Positions 20,785-32,334 of a DNA stretch of 64,000 nucleotides are shown piece after piece. Each line of letters begins with the position of its first letter. Within the stretch, counting starts at the first letter, position 1. The notes below the pieces were generated by a model. It ran no database searches. It saw only the letters and a list, made by a program, of their open reading frames with translations, and had not been told where the DNA came from. This stretch comes from Musa acuminata AAA Group. Lineage: Eukaryota; Streptophyta; Magnoliopsida; Zingiberales; Musaceae. The position numbers and the translations under genes were made by a program. Location of the stretch: contig NC_088355.1 in the NCBI RefSeq assembly GCF_036884655.1, positions 24,923,001-24,987,000 on the forward strand, read 5' to 3'.

Positions 20785-21600
20785 TCCACACAAATTGATT
20801 TGGGTTCCTAAAGGAACCATAAAGAACTCAATGCAAAATGATAAATTAAGTAGATCAATTTTTGAGGTACCCAAGGTTAAATGACTACCTAAAAATCACC
20901 CTCTTTTGTAGAAATATTTACCATCACAAAGTTAGGAGCAAGAGATGGTACATTGATAGTGGATGCTCAAGGCATATGATTGAAAATTCATCTCAATTCT
21001 CTAAGCTCACTAGCCTCGACGAAGGATATATCACCTTCGAAGACAACAACATGGGTAAAATCATTGGCAAAGGAACCATAGGTAACAAATCCAACTTCTT
21101 TATTGAAGATGTGTTATTGGTTGATGGCTTAAAGCATAACCTTTTGAGCATTAGTCAATTATGTGATAAAGGATACATCATTAGATTTGAATCCAATGCT
21201 TGCATTATTGAAAAACCATACAAAAACAAATCTATAATTACCTTAAAATAAAATAATGTATACACCATTGACATTGATGATCTTTGTAATGAAATGTGTT
21301 TTTCGATTTTGAATGACGATGCTTGGCTTTGGCATAGGAGATTAGGTCATGCTAGCATGAAACTAATCTCTTAAATCTCATCTAAAGAACTTGTAAGAGG
21401 AATTCCTCATATTAAGTTCATTAAAGACAATGTGTGTGATGCATGTCAACTAGGAAATAAAAAAAAGGTAGTTTCAAACCAAAGAACCAAATAAACACCT
21501 CTACCATTGCAATTGATCTATATGGACTTGTTCGGACCAATTGCTATATCAAGCCTAGGAGGTAGCAAATACGCCTATGTTATCGTGGATGATTATACAC
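20785..21600 (+). pseudogene. copia protease and integrase zinc domain (element E)
   Basis: At 20862-21251 the open frame carries the copia protease: WYIDSGCSRHM (active-site DSG), then IGKGTIGNKSNFFIEDVLLV and GLKHNLLSISQLCDKGY. Past a stop at 21249 the GAG-pre-integrase domain follows: WLWHRRLGHASMKLIS near 21310-21365 and CDACQLGNKKK near 21440 (the H..H..C..C zinc site), then YMDLFGPI and YAYVIVDDYT near 21520-21597. Integrase therefore ends just after its first catalytic Asp region. The rest of integrase and all of RT/RNase H are missing. Stops at 21249, 21374 and 21493 make it non-functional. Confidence 0.85.
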
Positions 21601-22638
21601 TGCATCATCGTGGATGACTCCCTACTTTTCAATTCTCATCAACATGCTCTTAAATTTTCAATCATAGAATCTAGAAATGTTCATCAGGGTAAATGTATTG
21701 ATTTAAAGGAATTAAGTGATTTGAAACCTATTCAATGGTTTGCTAAACTAGATATCCTACTAATCATTCAAATATGTGAACCTATCTACCCTAGACTTGT
21801 TAGATTGTTTTATAAAAATTTACATATGGATGAATATGATAGGCTCTCCACCTATCTCTTAGGACATCTTATACCTATTACGGATAGCGTAATTTGCAAT
21901 CTCATAAGATTTACAAAGAAAAATAGAGGTTGTTATTTTAGAGGACAATGGGATGAAGCAACAGTTGGGACCACTTATTCTGAAGCCCTAGGAATCATCT
22001 TCGGTAATCATAACTTGTCTATTCTTCCAAAAAGCTATAAACATTTATTACTTTTTAACACCAAACTACATCACATCTTGATAAGCATTATAATCCCAAA
22101 ATAATATCATCATGATGAAGTTAACCAAATGGAAATAGGAATGATGTATTGGATTATGAAAGGATATGAAAATTATTTTAGCTACCTAATATAATAAAAT
22201 ATGATTGAACTATCGAAAAAGGATATGATGCTTCCATATGGTGGCCTGATCACAAGACTAATCCATGCTTATGACATAGTTATCCCACCTGACGAAGAAG
22301 TTATGAAACTAGATAGGTTTAATGTCATAAATAGAAATCTACTATGAAGATTAAGTTGTATATTCAGAAATGAGATATGGACTAGATTACCCAAAAGAAC
22401 TGATCCCCTCCCACCTAAACCTGAAACACCAATATTTAGGAGAAATCAAACTCCTCCTACTAGTCCCTTTGAGGCAACACTTCCAACAGAGCAAGCACCC
22501 TCTTCATCTACCGACGACATAGGGACTCGAATTGATTGATTTGAACAACGTCAAGATCAAATTTTAACTAAGATACAACAGATTCATTGGCAACTTAATA
22601 CTTTGTTTAGACATTTTGACTTTCCACCACCTGAATAG
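21601..22638 (+). pseudogene. foreign ORF replacing pol in element E ('putative plant transposon protein'-like)
   Basis: Right after the truncated integrase a different protein begins, open for 175 codons to 22104 and then broken by a few stops. Recognisable features are EPIYPRLVRLFYKNLHMDEY, VICNLIRF, a run ending HHILISIIIPK, HDEVNQMEIGMMYWIMKGY, LPYGGLITRLIHAYDIVIP and a proline-rich, then glutamine-rich tail (QRQDQILTKIQQIHWQLN). From memory this is the layout of the family annotated 'putative plant transposon protein' in plant retroelements; its biochemical role is unknown. It is not RT, RNase H or integrase. An 11-bp direct repeat ATCGTGGATGA (21582-21592, 21607-21617) sits at the junction. 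Confidence 0.65.
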
Positions 22639-23112
22639 TTGTCTATGTCTTTTTGCTGATGAGAAAGGGGGAGAAGTTGATGGAAAACTTTAAAACTCTT
22701 AATGTTGTGTTAACTTTGATGTTGTAATCACGTGTTTACTTTGATATTGTGATCTCTCTAAATGTTGAAAATTTTTAATGTTACCATACAATGATGCAAT
22801 ATCAGGTTCTTAATGTTGTGAACCCTTGAATGCTACCATAAAAGTTATAACATGAGGATGTTTCATGCAAGTAAGTAATGTAAGGCTATGTCTAAAGCAT
22901 TTTTATCATGCATGAAGTGATAAAATTGTGCATTTAATATCTTGATGACTTTAAACTCTAATGATGTACAATACATGTGGTTAAATTTGATTAAAGTTTC
23001 AATTCAAGGCTGTGAATACAAATTTATCTTTTCTCTAAATATGGCATATAGATAGGGGGATTGAAGGTTAACTCCTTCACCAATTGGTTGTCATCATCAA
23101 AAAGGGGAAGAT
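22639..23112 (+). other. 3' spacer and polypurine tract of element E
   Basis: Non-coding AT-rich spacer with PPT-like tracts: GAGAAAGGGGGAGAAG near 22660, GATAGGGGGATT near 23052, and the terminal AAAAAGGGGAAGAT adjoining the LTR (23098-23112). This multiple-PPT layout is a known Sirevirus feature. Confidence 0.7.
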
Positions 23113-24308
23113 TGTTGAATCTCATATTTTGATAATGAAATCAATTAGTGAATTATTTGACCTAATCTATGTGTTGAGATAAGTGTATAGAATTAACTAC
23201 AATAGTAGTAAAGCATAAAGCAGATGATGGGCCAGAGTTGTAGATTCGGACGATGTACCAAAAGTTTGTCAGGAGCTCGCCAAGAGTTCATCGGAAGTTC
23301 ACTAGAGGCTCGTCGGAAGATCGCTGAGAGCTCATCGAAAGATCGTCGAGAGTTCGTCAGAAGATCACCGAGAGTTTATCGAGAGTTAATCGGAAGCTCA
23401 CCAGAAGTTTCACCAAGAAGTTTGCCGAAAGAAAAATCGACATACCAGAATAATTGCTTACCTTAATCGTAGTTAAAATATCAGTTGAGTTAGGATCGGG
23501 AGGTAAGCCCACTAACTCGGTCAGGGACCAACTGGGCCCTTAATAGGGCTGAATTGGATCAGATTGAACAGCCCATTCAGCACCTGAAATCATGGCCGAC
23601 GGTGGCACCGCCTAGTAGACCCGATCTCCTAGGTTTTATGGGTGGTGGTACTGCCCAGACTGGGCGATGGTACAATCGATAGATAATGCTACCAGTGGTG
23701 GTACCGCCCCTGTCAAATGGTGGTACCACCAGAGCTCGGTCTTCGAGCTTTGTCAAGCGGTCGTACTGCCCAATGTCAGACTGCAGGTGGTAGTACCACC
23801 TAGTAATGGCAGTGGTATTGCCAGTATCTCAAAAAACTAGGATGAGACACTTTTTGGCTCCAATTTTGAAGCCATTGGGGCCTATAAATACCATACATAC
23901 CCTTTTCTATATGAGAGGACATGAAAGTATTGGCATAATCCTGAGTCTTTGAAGTGTTAAAGTGTTGTAAAAGTGCTAGAGTACTCCTTCTCCCTTTCTA
24001 AGTGTTGAGATCATTCAAGAGAGGTATGAGACTTGTAAGGGTTATCTCCTAAACCCGTGGAAAGGAGAAAGCACTATAAAGTGGTGGTTGGTCTTCGCCT
24101 ATTGAAGGAAGACCATTAGTGGATGCCGGTAACCTCGACGGAGAAGGAATCAGAAGTAGATGTAGGTCACAATGATTGAACTACTCTAAATTATAGTTTG
24201 TTTTCTATTTGTAAAATTTACATTACTGTAAACTTCCTTAATCTTCTCTTTGCACTCTTACGAAAGCTTTCAAGAATAGTTTCTTTCCAAATCGGATTGA
24301 ATCATAAC
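23113..24308 (+). mobile_element. 3' LTR of element E, 3'-truncated
   Basis: It begins TGTTGAATCTCATATTTTG after the PPT. It contains the GAAGTTCACCAG-type degenerate repeats (about 23270-23430), GGTGGTACC palindromes (23590-23815) and a TATA box (23883-23890). It stops about 80 bp before the expected CTAACA end, where reverse-strand spacer of element C2 begins. Confidence 0.8.
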
Positions 24309-25302
24309 AAGAACACATAGTAAGATATCTTGATTCATAAACGATTTCAAATTATAAATATCAAAAAATCAAGATCATGTTTTCAATAAAACCCATTAAA
24401 TTCAAATCATTTTTATAATCCGAGAGATTAATAAAATCATAATATACATGGATTCATTAATCTTTTATTGAAAAATCAATAAGATAGAGATGTTTCATTT
24501 TAAGTTGTTGGTTTCATACAAGTATGTCTTTGTCTTTTTATGCCAAATAAAAACATGCATCAACGTTTAGGATCAAAAAATAAATTTCATCATAAAATCC
24601 ATCGATCTTGTTTATAAATGAAAAAACAACTTTCATTGCGACAAAGATCAATAAGCCATGAATCACAAAAATCATCATGCATAATTTCGAAATATAAACT
24701 TATTAAGCATGATCATTATGCATTATTGATTAATATCGAAAAACAAATTTTATTATCAAAATCATCATGATAAAAAATATAACACATTAAACGTAAGGCT
24801 TCTTTAAACAAGCGATTTGATTTATCATTCTAATTCCAATGATAATACATTTTCCTTTTTATGTATTTCATTTTAAGTGATTGATTTCATATAGGTATTC
24901 TCATGTTTTTTGTATGAAAACGATACATCATAGTTTAAAATCGAAAGAGCAAATCTCATCATAGAAATCATCAAAATCAATAAACCATAAATTACCCAAA
25001 AATCATCATTACGTCAAATCGTCGTGGGTAATATAAAATCATCAAGAATGATACAAAATCTTTTAACATTTTCATTACATCTTACATTATTATGTCATTA
25101 AAACATCAATCATCATCAATCAAAAATATTTTGTTTGTTATATTAATACATTTTTATTTTTAAGTGAATCTTAGTGCTAGAAGTTATCATGTAATTATTA
25201 TGCTCAAAATTTTCAAAATAACTAGAAAAAAAAGTATGAAAAATATTTTTTTAATTTTTTAATTTTTTTACTAACTAATTTAAAAACAACTCATGTAAAG
25301 CA
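24309..25302 (-). other. spacer of reverse gag-only element C2
   Basis: AT-rich non-coding sequence, the reverse-strand equivalent of about 53540-54700 in element F. Its first about 250 bp resemble 18290-18552, so C1 and C2 overlap in content and are probably two copies, not one element split by E. No gene is supported. Confidence 0.6.
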
Positions 25303-26268
25303 TCATACAATTTCGAAATAAAATAAAGGAGTCTCGTTTGAGTTGTTTACCTCATTGTCGAGAGTCACCAACGCAATGTTCGCCACTTCGTCTTTATCGG
25401 TTTGCTCCTCGTCTTCGGGGGTACTCGATTTGTCCCAAGTCACCTTCTTCTTCTTTGGCAACTTCTTTTTTTTAAGTTCATTTTTGTTCTTAGATTCTTA
25501 TTTTAAGAAATTTTTAAGCTTTATTGTAAGGAGTTCAATGTCATCATCACTTGAGCTTTCGCTCGAGTGGTCTTTTATTGTTCGAAGTACCAAATCCATC
25601 CTGTTCTTTGGAAGGTTGTTCGCATGTTCATTTTATTTATCATGTTCATCATGTGCATTGAGTGTCATTTCATATGTCAACAATGAACCAAAAAGTTCTT
25701 CAAGTGGAAAATTATTGAGATCTTTTGTCTCTTGTATTGCAGTTACTTTCGGATCCCATCTCTTTGGAAGAGATCTTAATATCTTGTTAACAAGTTTAAT
25801 ATTTAAAAAATATTTGTCAAGAGCTTTTAAACTATTGATGATATCTGTAAAGTGGTTGTACATGTCAATAATAGTTTTGCGCGGCTCCATTCGAAACAAC
25901 TTAAAATCAAGCATCAAAAGATTAATCTTTGAATCTTTTACTCTACTAGTGCCTTCGTGTGTGATTTTGAATGTGTGCCAAATATCAAAAGCCATTTCGC
26001 AAGTAGAAACCTGATTGAATTCATTTTTGTCTAAGGTGCAAAATAGAGCATTCATAGCTCTAGCATTTAAAGAAAAATTATTCTTTTTCAAATCATCCCT
26101 ATCGTTCATTGGAAGAGAAGACCTTTGAAATTTGTTTTCAATGATATTCTATAAATTTAAATCCAATGAAGGTAAGGAAACTCTCATTCGAGTTTTCCAA
26201 TTTATGTAGTTTGTCCCATTGAACATGGGAGGGCAAATGAGAGAGTGACGAAAGCTGAAAAGAGCCAA
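25303..26268 (-). pseudogene. Sirevirus-like short gag (element C2)
   Basis: The reverse-strand frame starts at a TTG where the family has ATG (26266-26268, then ALFSFRHSLICPP). It shows FNGTNYINWKTRMRV, an internal stop, and then an open run with LKKNNFSLNARAMNALFCTLDKN-type text, MAFDIWHTFKITHEGTSRV, FKLFRMEPRKTIIDMY, KILRSLPKRWDPKV and LEELFGSLLTYEM (25633-26109). A lysine-rich stretch leads straight to an acidic segment and a C-terminus ending in YFEI-V-stop. There is no zinc knuckle. The C-terminus matches that of element F, which points to a shared short-gag design. Stops and frameshifts show decay. Confidence 0.82.
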
Positions 26269-26317
26269 TTTTCTTAGGTGTTAAACCAAATGAGAAAAAT
26301 GTGACTCTGATATTAAC

Positions 26318-26499
26318 TGTTAGGAACGAGTCAGCACTAAGAGGGGGGGGGGGGGTGAATTAGTGCAATGGTAAAAACGTCGATTTAAAAAAATTCTCGT
26401 ACGATTAAAATCCATCTCGGAAAGATGCTTAACTTTGAAACATTTGCAAGAATGTTATAAGCAAATAAAGTAAGTAAATTAGTTTACAATATAAGAATT
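26318..26499 (-). mobile_element. 5' LTR of element C2, 3' end part
   Basis: TGTTAGGAACGAGTC with a long G-run (reverse of the LTR terminus). It is preceded by a degenerate PBS (GACTCTGATATTAA, 26303-26316) and ends at LINE A. It resumes at 32335. Confidence 0.75.
26485..26499. repeat. LINE A target-site duplication, left copy
   Basis: TACAATATAAGAATT, repeated exactly at 32320-32334 across the 5.8-kb LINE. Confidence 0.85.
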
Positions 26500-26724
26500 T
26501 TTTTTTGGTAAGTAAAAGTAAATTGATTATGTGTAAAGTTCTACAAATAGCTTTATCTATACAAGTCATAGACAAAGCCAAGTAACTCATAGAGTGCGAA
26601 TGCGATAGTTATGACTACACATGCTGTAGACTATAACTCCTAATTATAATCAATATAGAAAATGTTTATCCAGATATATCAAAACTACCTGTGGGTACAT
26701 AATTTAGCATCATTCCCAAGATCT

Positions 26725-29700
26725 TTAGCTAATAGCAAAATTAAATTTGATAAAAATATCTTTTTCTCTTTGGGTAAAGTGCTCCGTTTTGAGATCTTGC
26801 TCCATACAAGATCTTGAGTCTCTAATAATCTCTTTCAATAACTGAGCAATGTTTGTGTGTTGGCATTCAAATATTCTGTTACATCTCTCCTTCCACATCC
26901 ACCAAATAGCGCATCTGAAAGTAACCTTTGCGAGTTGTGTTAGAGGCCCTTTTCTTGAGAAACATTGCATGAGGTCGCTTAGTTCTTGGTGCAAGTTTGG
27001 TTGCGGCAGTCTATTGAGTTCAAATCGCTGGAGAATCTCCTTCCATATCCATTTTGTATAATCACAAGCAAAATAGAGGTGGTCAACAGTTTCTTCTTGT
27101 TGCATACAAAGGGAGCATGATAGATACCTTTTCTTTTCATATTGTCTATTGTCGGTAGTTTATTGAGAAGAGCCTGCCATGTACATAAGGAATGTCTTTG
27201 TGATCCCGGTCGATCCCATGTCCAACTGCTTGGGACCCACTTGTTATTTCTTTGCCTAATTTGATTCCATGCTGATGTGGCACTAAATTTGCCATTGTCA
27301 TGAGGCCAAATAAGTATATCTGAAGAGTTGTTCCTGATTGGAATAGCTATAATAGTCGGCCAAAGTGATAACATTTCGGGAGAAATAGGATTAGGGAGAC
27401 ACCAAGCACCGTTAGCAATGAACTCAGAAACCTTCCAATCTTTGGGAGCCCCAAGATCTTTTCGTATTCTGTCACCATATAATTGAAATATACTCTTCCC
27501 ATTTACCCAAGGATCAAACCGCATATTTGTACTAGTACCAGAAGAGATTGCATAGGAAATGTGTTTGATTAGCCAATTCCTTGCCTTTAAAATTCCTTTC
27601 CAAGCTGTAGAGTGGTATGTTCTTGTTGAAATTTCCCAGATTGATTCCTTTGAAAGATACCTAGCATAAACCCAATGTGACCATAAGGAACATTTGTTTT
27701 GCAAAAGATCCCACAATTGCTGTACCAGACAAGCTTGATTCCAATCTCTAGTATTTCTCAAGTTTAGCCCCCCTTCATCTTTCGGTTTGCAAATGCTATC
27801 CCAATTTACCATATGCATTGCCTTATCATTTGTGCCAGTCCAGAAGAAGTTCATTAATAATCGTTCAATATCATGGAGAAGTCCAGTAGGCAGAAGAAAT
27901 GCATTACACCAATATATAGAGTAGGAGTGCAATACCGAACGGATGAGTTCGAGTCGTCCTGCTTTTGATAGAAACCTATTTTTCCAAGAAGAAATTATAT
28001 TCTTTATTTTTTGCAAGATAGGCTGACAATGGGTTTTGTGAATGCCTGTGGATATGAGCGGGAGACCCAAATAAGGAACTAGCAAGCTTACCTCACTAAC
28101 CCCCAAAGTTTGCACAATAAAGACCTTATCCTCAACGTAAGGGCTCATATATACTTTACTTTTCGCATGATTTAACGGAAGTCCAGAAACCATACCAAAG
28201 TCATTCATAATAGTAGCCAAGTTCTTTATTGAAGTTGGTTCATTTTGGAGAAAGATAAGTCATCTGCAAATGTTATATGTGATATATGAACAGAACCAGT
28301 AATGGGTACCTTAATGCTGCCATTTAAGACTGCATGTTCTAACATACAGCTAAGTCCTTCTATCGCAATAGTAAAAAGATACGGAGATAGTGGATCACCT
28401 TGTCGGATGCCATTCGCGCTCCCAAAAAAACCAATAGGTGAGCCATTAAAGAGTATCGAAAACTTTAGAGTTTCCAGGCAAGATTGAATCCAATTAACCC
28501 ATTGCTTTGGGAAGTTCATATCGAGGAGCATCTTATAGATAAACTTCCTATTAACTGAATCAAAGGCTTTCCGTAAATCAGCTTTAAAACAGATTTTTGT
28601 CCCTCTTGCTTTTGAATGCAAATCTTTGACCAAGTCATTAGCAAGCAAAATGTTATGATGTATACTTCTCCCTTTGATGAAAGCAGCTTGATTTGGGCTA
28701 ATAATCTTGTGTATTACCTTTTGCATTCTATTTGCCAATACTTTGGAGATGATCTTGTAAACAAAGTTGCATAATGATATGGGTCGATAGTTCTCTAGTG
28801 AATCAGCCCCTGCATTCTTCGGAATTAAAGAAATAAAAGTGCAATTCATCTCTCTAAGAATATGACCTGAAGAGAAGAAATGTTGGCGATCACATCATTT
28901 CCAATAATAGACCAAGCAGTTTGGTAAACTTCAGCTGGAAATCCATCTGGACCTGGGCTTTTGTGCTTTGGTGACTTAAAGACAACACATACAATTTCGT
29001 TATCGGTAATTGGGGCATTGAGGATTGAAATAGCTTCTGAATCAAGTTTTCTAGTCGGCTCCACATGAATGTTATTAGGTTTCCCAACTTGATTGAGTAA
29101 GGAATAAAAAAATTGCTCTGTGTGTGCTTTAACCTCATCTAAATTCTCAATAAGATTATCATCTTTGTCTCTGCATTTGCTGATACGGTTAACAGCCCTT
29201 CGAGTAGCAATTGAAGCATAGAAAAATTTAGTATTGGAATCCCCTAGTGTAAGCCAATTTTGTCGAGACTTCTGCTTTGCAAAACTTTCCTCCTGTTTTA
29301 AGGCTTGCATGAAGTTATTTCTGGCTTCTGTCTCTTTGTGGATAATATTTTCATCATTTGGCTGAAGTTGCAGCTCATGTTGCAATGACATTAGTTCATT
29401 TATGTAAAATTGAACTCTGGTGTTAATATTGCCAAAGGTATTTGTATTCCACTCCTTTAGTGCTGCTTTATAGGCTTTGAGCTTTTGACATAAGATGTAA
29501 GGGGGGGATCCATGCACATTAACATTCCAAGCAGATCTGATAATATCAAGAAATTGAGGATGAGTACTCCACATGTTAAAGAATCTAAACGGTTTCTTGC
29601 CTCTTGGTGTCGATTTTTCTGCATGTATATACATTAAAGAATGGTCAGAAAACAAAGGAGCGCCATACTCAAGAAGTGAATCTGGGTAAATTGTTAACCA

Positions 29701-30324
29701 TTCATGATTAATCAAACACCTATCAAGTCGAGCCATTATTTTTCTGTTAGCAGCACCTTGATTACTCCAGGAGAGCCAATTACCCACAGATTTCATATCA
29801 AACAATGCTGCAGTGTCAATGTAATCATTAAAACTTTGAAGCTGGCTTTCTGAAAGTTGTCTACCCCCCTCTTTTTTATTTGTGTACCGAACAGTATTAA
29901 AGTCTCCAAGAACAATCCAAGGTACATTGAGACAACCATTTACAATATTAGTTAGGTCAGACCAAAGAGTATTTCTTTCTTGCATACTGTTTGAAGCATA
30001 TATACCAGTGAGATTGAATTGACAGCCATTCTTTATATCCTCTACCTTAAGATGAATGAATTGATCAGTAGCAGAAATAAACCAAGCATTAATAGAGTTA
30101 GGATGCCATATGACCCATATTCTACCAAAAGTTTCATTTGAGTCATTAGTAAACAATTCTACGTCCGGCCATATTAAATTCTTTTGAGCTTGAACGCGCG
30201 ATTGTTTAATTTTCGTTTCCACTAGAATAACAATATCACATGCGGCAGACTTGATTATTCTGTTGAGCTCTCGACATTTCTCCGGCTTATTAAGTCCGCG
30301 AACATTCCAGCATGTTATCTTCAT
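26725..30324 (-). pseudogene. LINE ORF2: endonuclease-reverse transcriptase (LINE A)
   Basis: ATG 30324 opens 492 codons. The APE-type endonuclease shows CWNVRGLN, VETK, GDFN (N/D of the active site), WSNQG and SDHSL. Past a break near 28850 the RT follows: YRPISLCNFVYKI, FKADLRKAFDSV, GIRQGDPLSPYLF and the catalytic FADD (near 28260). After another shift come the thumb (SWKNRFLSKAGRLELI), WDSICKPKDEGGLNLRN and the zf-RVT-like LCTWQALLNKLPT and CMQQEETVDHLYFACDY. It ends KFNFAIS. There is no RNase H domain. The enzyme would nick DNA and copy LINE RNA at the nick. At least three frame breaks (about 28848, 28223, 27100) inactivate it. Confidence 0.9.
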
Positions 30325-30362
30325 TAGTAATAAACAAATGAAAAGGTAGTAAGGAATACATC

Positions 30363-31889
30363 CTACGACTTTGGATGGATTGTACCATCCTTTTTCTTAT
30401 CCTTCGGTTTTGTATTTTCCTCCCGCACAATATCCTTACCTTTTATGGCTTTATTCCTATATTTATCCACATCATCTACAGCTTGCAGATTTTTAAACTT
30501 TAAAGTACCTTGAATCATGTGGTCTTGATTGGCAGGGTTTGTTGAAGCTCGATAAGATTGTTGTAGCACAATATCCTGGATAGTACTTATTGGAGCAGCC
30601 TGGCTAGAGAGGTTTGTTGGGGCATGAGTTTGTTGAGACAGAATATCCTTGTTGGCGATGTTTGTTGAGGCCTGAGTTTGTTGAGGAAGAATATCCTTGC
30701 TGACGAGATTTGCTTGGACCTGAGTTCGTTGAGTGATTGTAGATGGATCCGATGGTATTGGAAGAGATGAAGTTCTTGACTTATGCTTCTCCTGTCCACT
30801 AGTACCATGGGAAACCTCTATTGTGGAAGGCTCTGACATTATAGGAAGAGATAAAGTTTTGGAGTTGTCCTTCTGTCCGCGGTGCTTTCCTTGCGAGTCG
30901 GAGTGCTCAATAGTTTTTGCTACCATCGGTGCTACTGCCATTAGAGAAGAATCACTTTGTTGCTGAGGCACTTGACTTGGTCGATAGACCTTTGTGGTTG
31001 GTTTTGGAGTTTGCTGACAAGCTCCATTTGCATGACCAAAAGATAAGCAACGCTGACATCATTGTGGCTTCCAGGAATATGAGACATGTACCTTCCGAGT
31101 GTTCCCGTCAAGATCACGATAGAAAACCTCGTTAGGAAGATCTTCATCGGAAGAAACCAGCACACATGCTCGTGCAAATGCTAATCTCGTCTGAGCTGCT
31201 GTTGCTTTGTCGATGTAGAGTGGCTGTCCCAGAGTGCTGCATAACTTTGCAATAAAACGTCGACTCCAAAGATGTAGAGGCAGTCCTTGAAAGGATACCC
31301 ATAATGGAATAGACTATAGGCTATCTAACTCCAAACGGACATTAGGAGACCAACGTCGTAGAATCATTGGATGACCGCGGATAGTCTAGAATCCTTCGAG
31401 GATTCGTTGCAGATCTTCTTCAGAGTATAGCTTGCAAACAAAGAATCCGTTCTCCAGCATATGAAGATCAAATGACGATAATCCCCATCGAGTTTTGATA
31501 AATGAGGATAGTGGGAAATAAGAAGTTTTGAGACCTACCACATAGCCAACAATCGACATAGACCATGTCTCAATAAGCTCTACTGAATCAGCAGTCTCGT
31601 ATACAGCAATCTTCTTATCAGCCTGAACTTCTGGAGTAATGAATTCCAAGCTTAGATCTGGACTTCCAACCGGAGCCTTGAAGAGGCTAGTCCAAGGCCG
31701 AGGATCGCTGGAAATGAGAGCAGGCTGCCGCGATATAGAGTGCGACCTGCTTCGATGCTGCTTCGTCGAAGGAGTTTCTCTCTAGAAAGGATATGGTGGA
31801 AGAGCAACTTAGGGGGTAGCGGTATGGAGCCTTGCCATCGTTTCATCCCTCCCGCCACCGTCGCCAGCCTTAGGGGCCGTCGCTGCCAT
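30363..31889 (-). pseudogene. LINE ORF1: nucleic-acid-binding protein (LINE A)
   Basis: ATG 31889 (MAATAPKAGDGGGRDE) is the likely start. After an early stop the frame gives a DUF4283-like block (YVVGLKTSYFPLSSFIKTRW, FFVCKLYSEEDLQRILEGF, PLWVSFQGLPLHLWS). It then has a zinc knuckle CQRCLSFGHANGAC (CX2CX4HX4C) just after a stop at about 31062-31064. A Gln/Ser-rich tail of about 200 residues contains repeated SLPIxSxPSTI and DILxQQTxAxTN segments. ORF1 proteins coat LINE RNA. In LINE B the knuckle region carries a different nonsense change, so the two copies decayed independently. Confidence 0.82.
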
Positions 31890-32319
31890 GTTTGATCCCT
31901 TTTCTGATCGCCGCTACAGAATCGTCGCCATAGGGAAAAGCCACCGCTGCAGTATTTTAGATCGCCGCTACAGTACCGTCGCCCTAGGGAGATCTAGTCT
32001 CGTCGCCCTTGGGGAGAAGCTGATGCTGCAGGAGATCCGATCACCACAACAGTCCTAGATCTGGTCGCCGCTACAGCGTCGCCCTAGATCTGGTCGCTGC
32101 TACAGTGTCGCCGCCGCTACAGCGTCGCCCTAGATCTGGTCGCCGCTACAGTTTCGTCGCCGCAACAGTACCATCGCGCTAGATCTGGTCGCCGCTACAG
32201 CGTCGCCGTAACAGTACCGTCGCCCTAGATCTGGTCGCCGCCGCTACAGCGTCGCCCTAGATCTGGTCGCCGCTAAAGTTCGTCGCCGCAACAGTACCAT
32301 CGCCCTACAGTGCCGCCTC
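31890..32319 (-). repeat. LINE A 5' UTR tandem repeats
   Basis: GC-rich degenerate tandem units of about 25-35 bp built on CCCTAGATCTGGTCGCCGC and CTACAGCGTCGCC. They form the likely promoter region of the LINE. LINE B lacks it because of 5' truncation. Confidence 0.75.
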
Positions 32320-32334
32320 TACAATATAAGAATT
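32320..32334. repeat. LINE A target-site duplication, right copy
   Basis: TACAATATAAGAATT, identical to 26485-26499. Confidence 0.85.

Larger units (their letters stand above)
26500..32319 (-). mobile_element. full-length L1-like LINE (LINE A)
   Basis: The element is bounded by an exact 15-bp duplication, with the 3' poly(A) (T-run at 26500-26506) preceded by the family end CTTACC. Order on the reverse strand: 5' UTR with tandem repeats (31890-32319), ORF1 with DUF4283-like domain and CCHC knuckle, a 38-bp gap, then ORF2 with endonuclease, RT and a C-terminal zinc-binding domain. Both ORFs carry stops or shifts. It is inserted in the LTR of element C2. Confidence 0.92.

Noticed and set aside
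25343..26014. 223-codon forward frame, Ser/Phe-rich
   Set aside because: It is antisense to the C2 gag, whose motifs are clear on the reverse strand.
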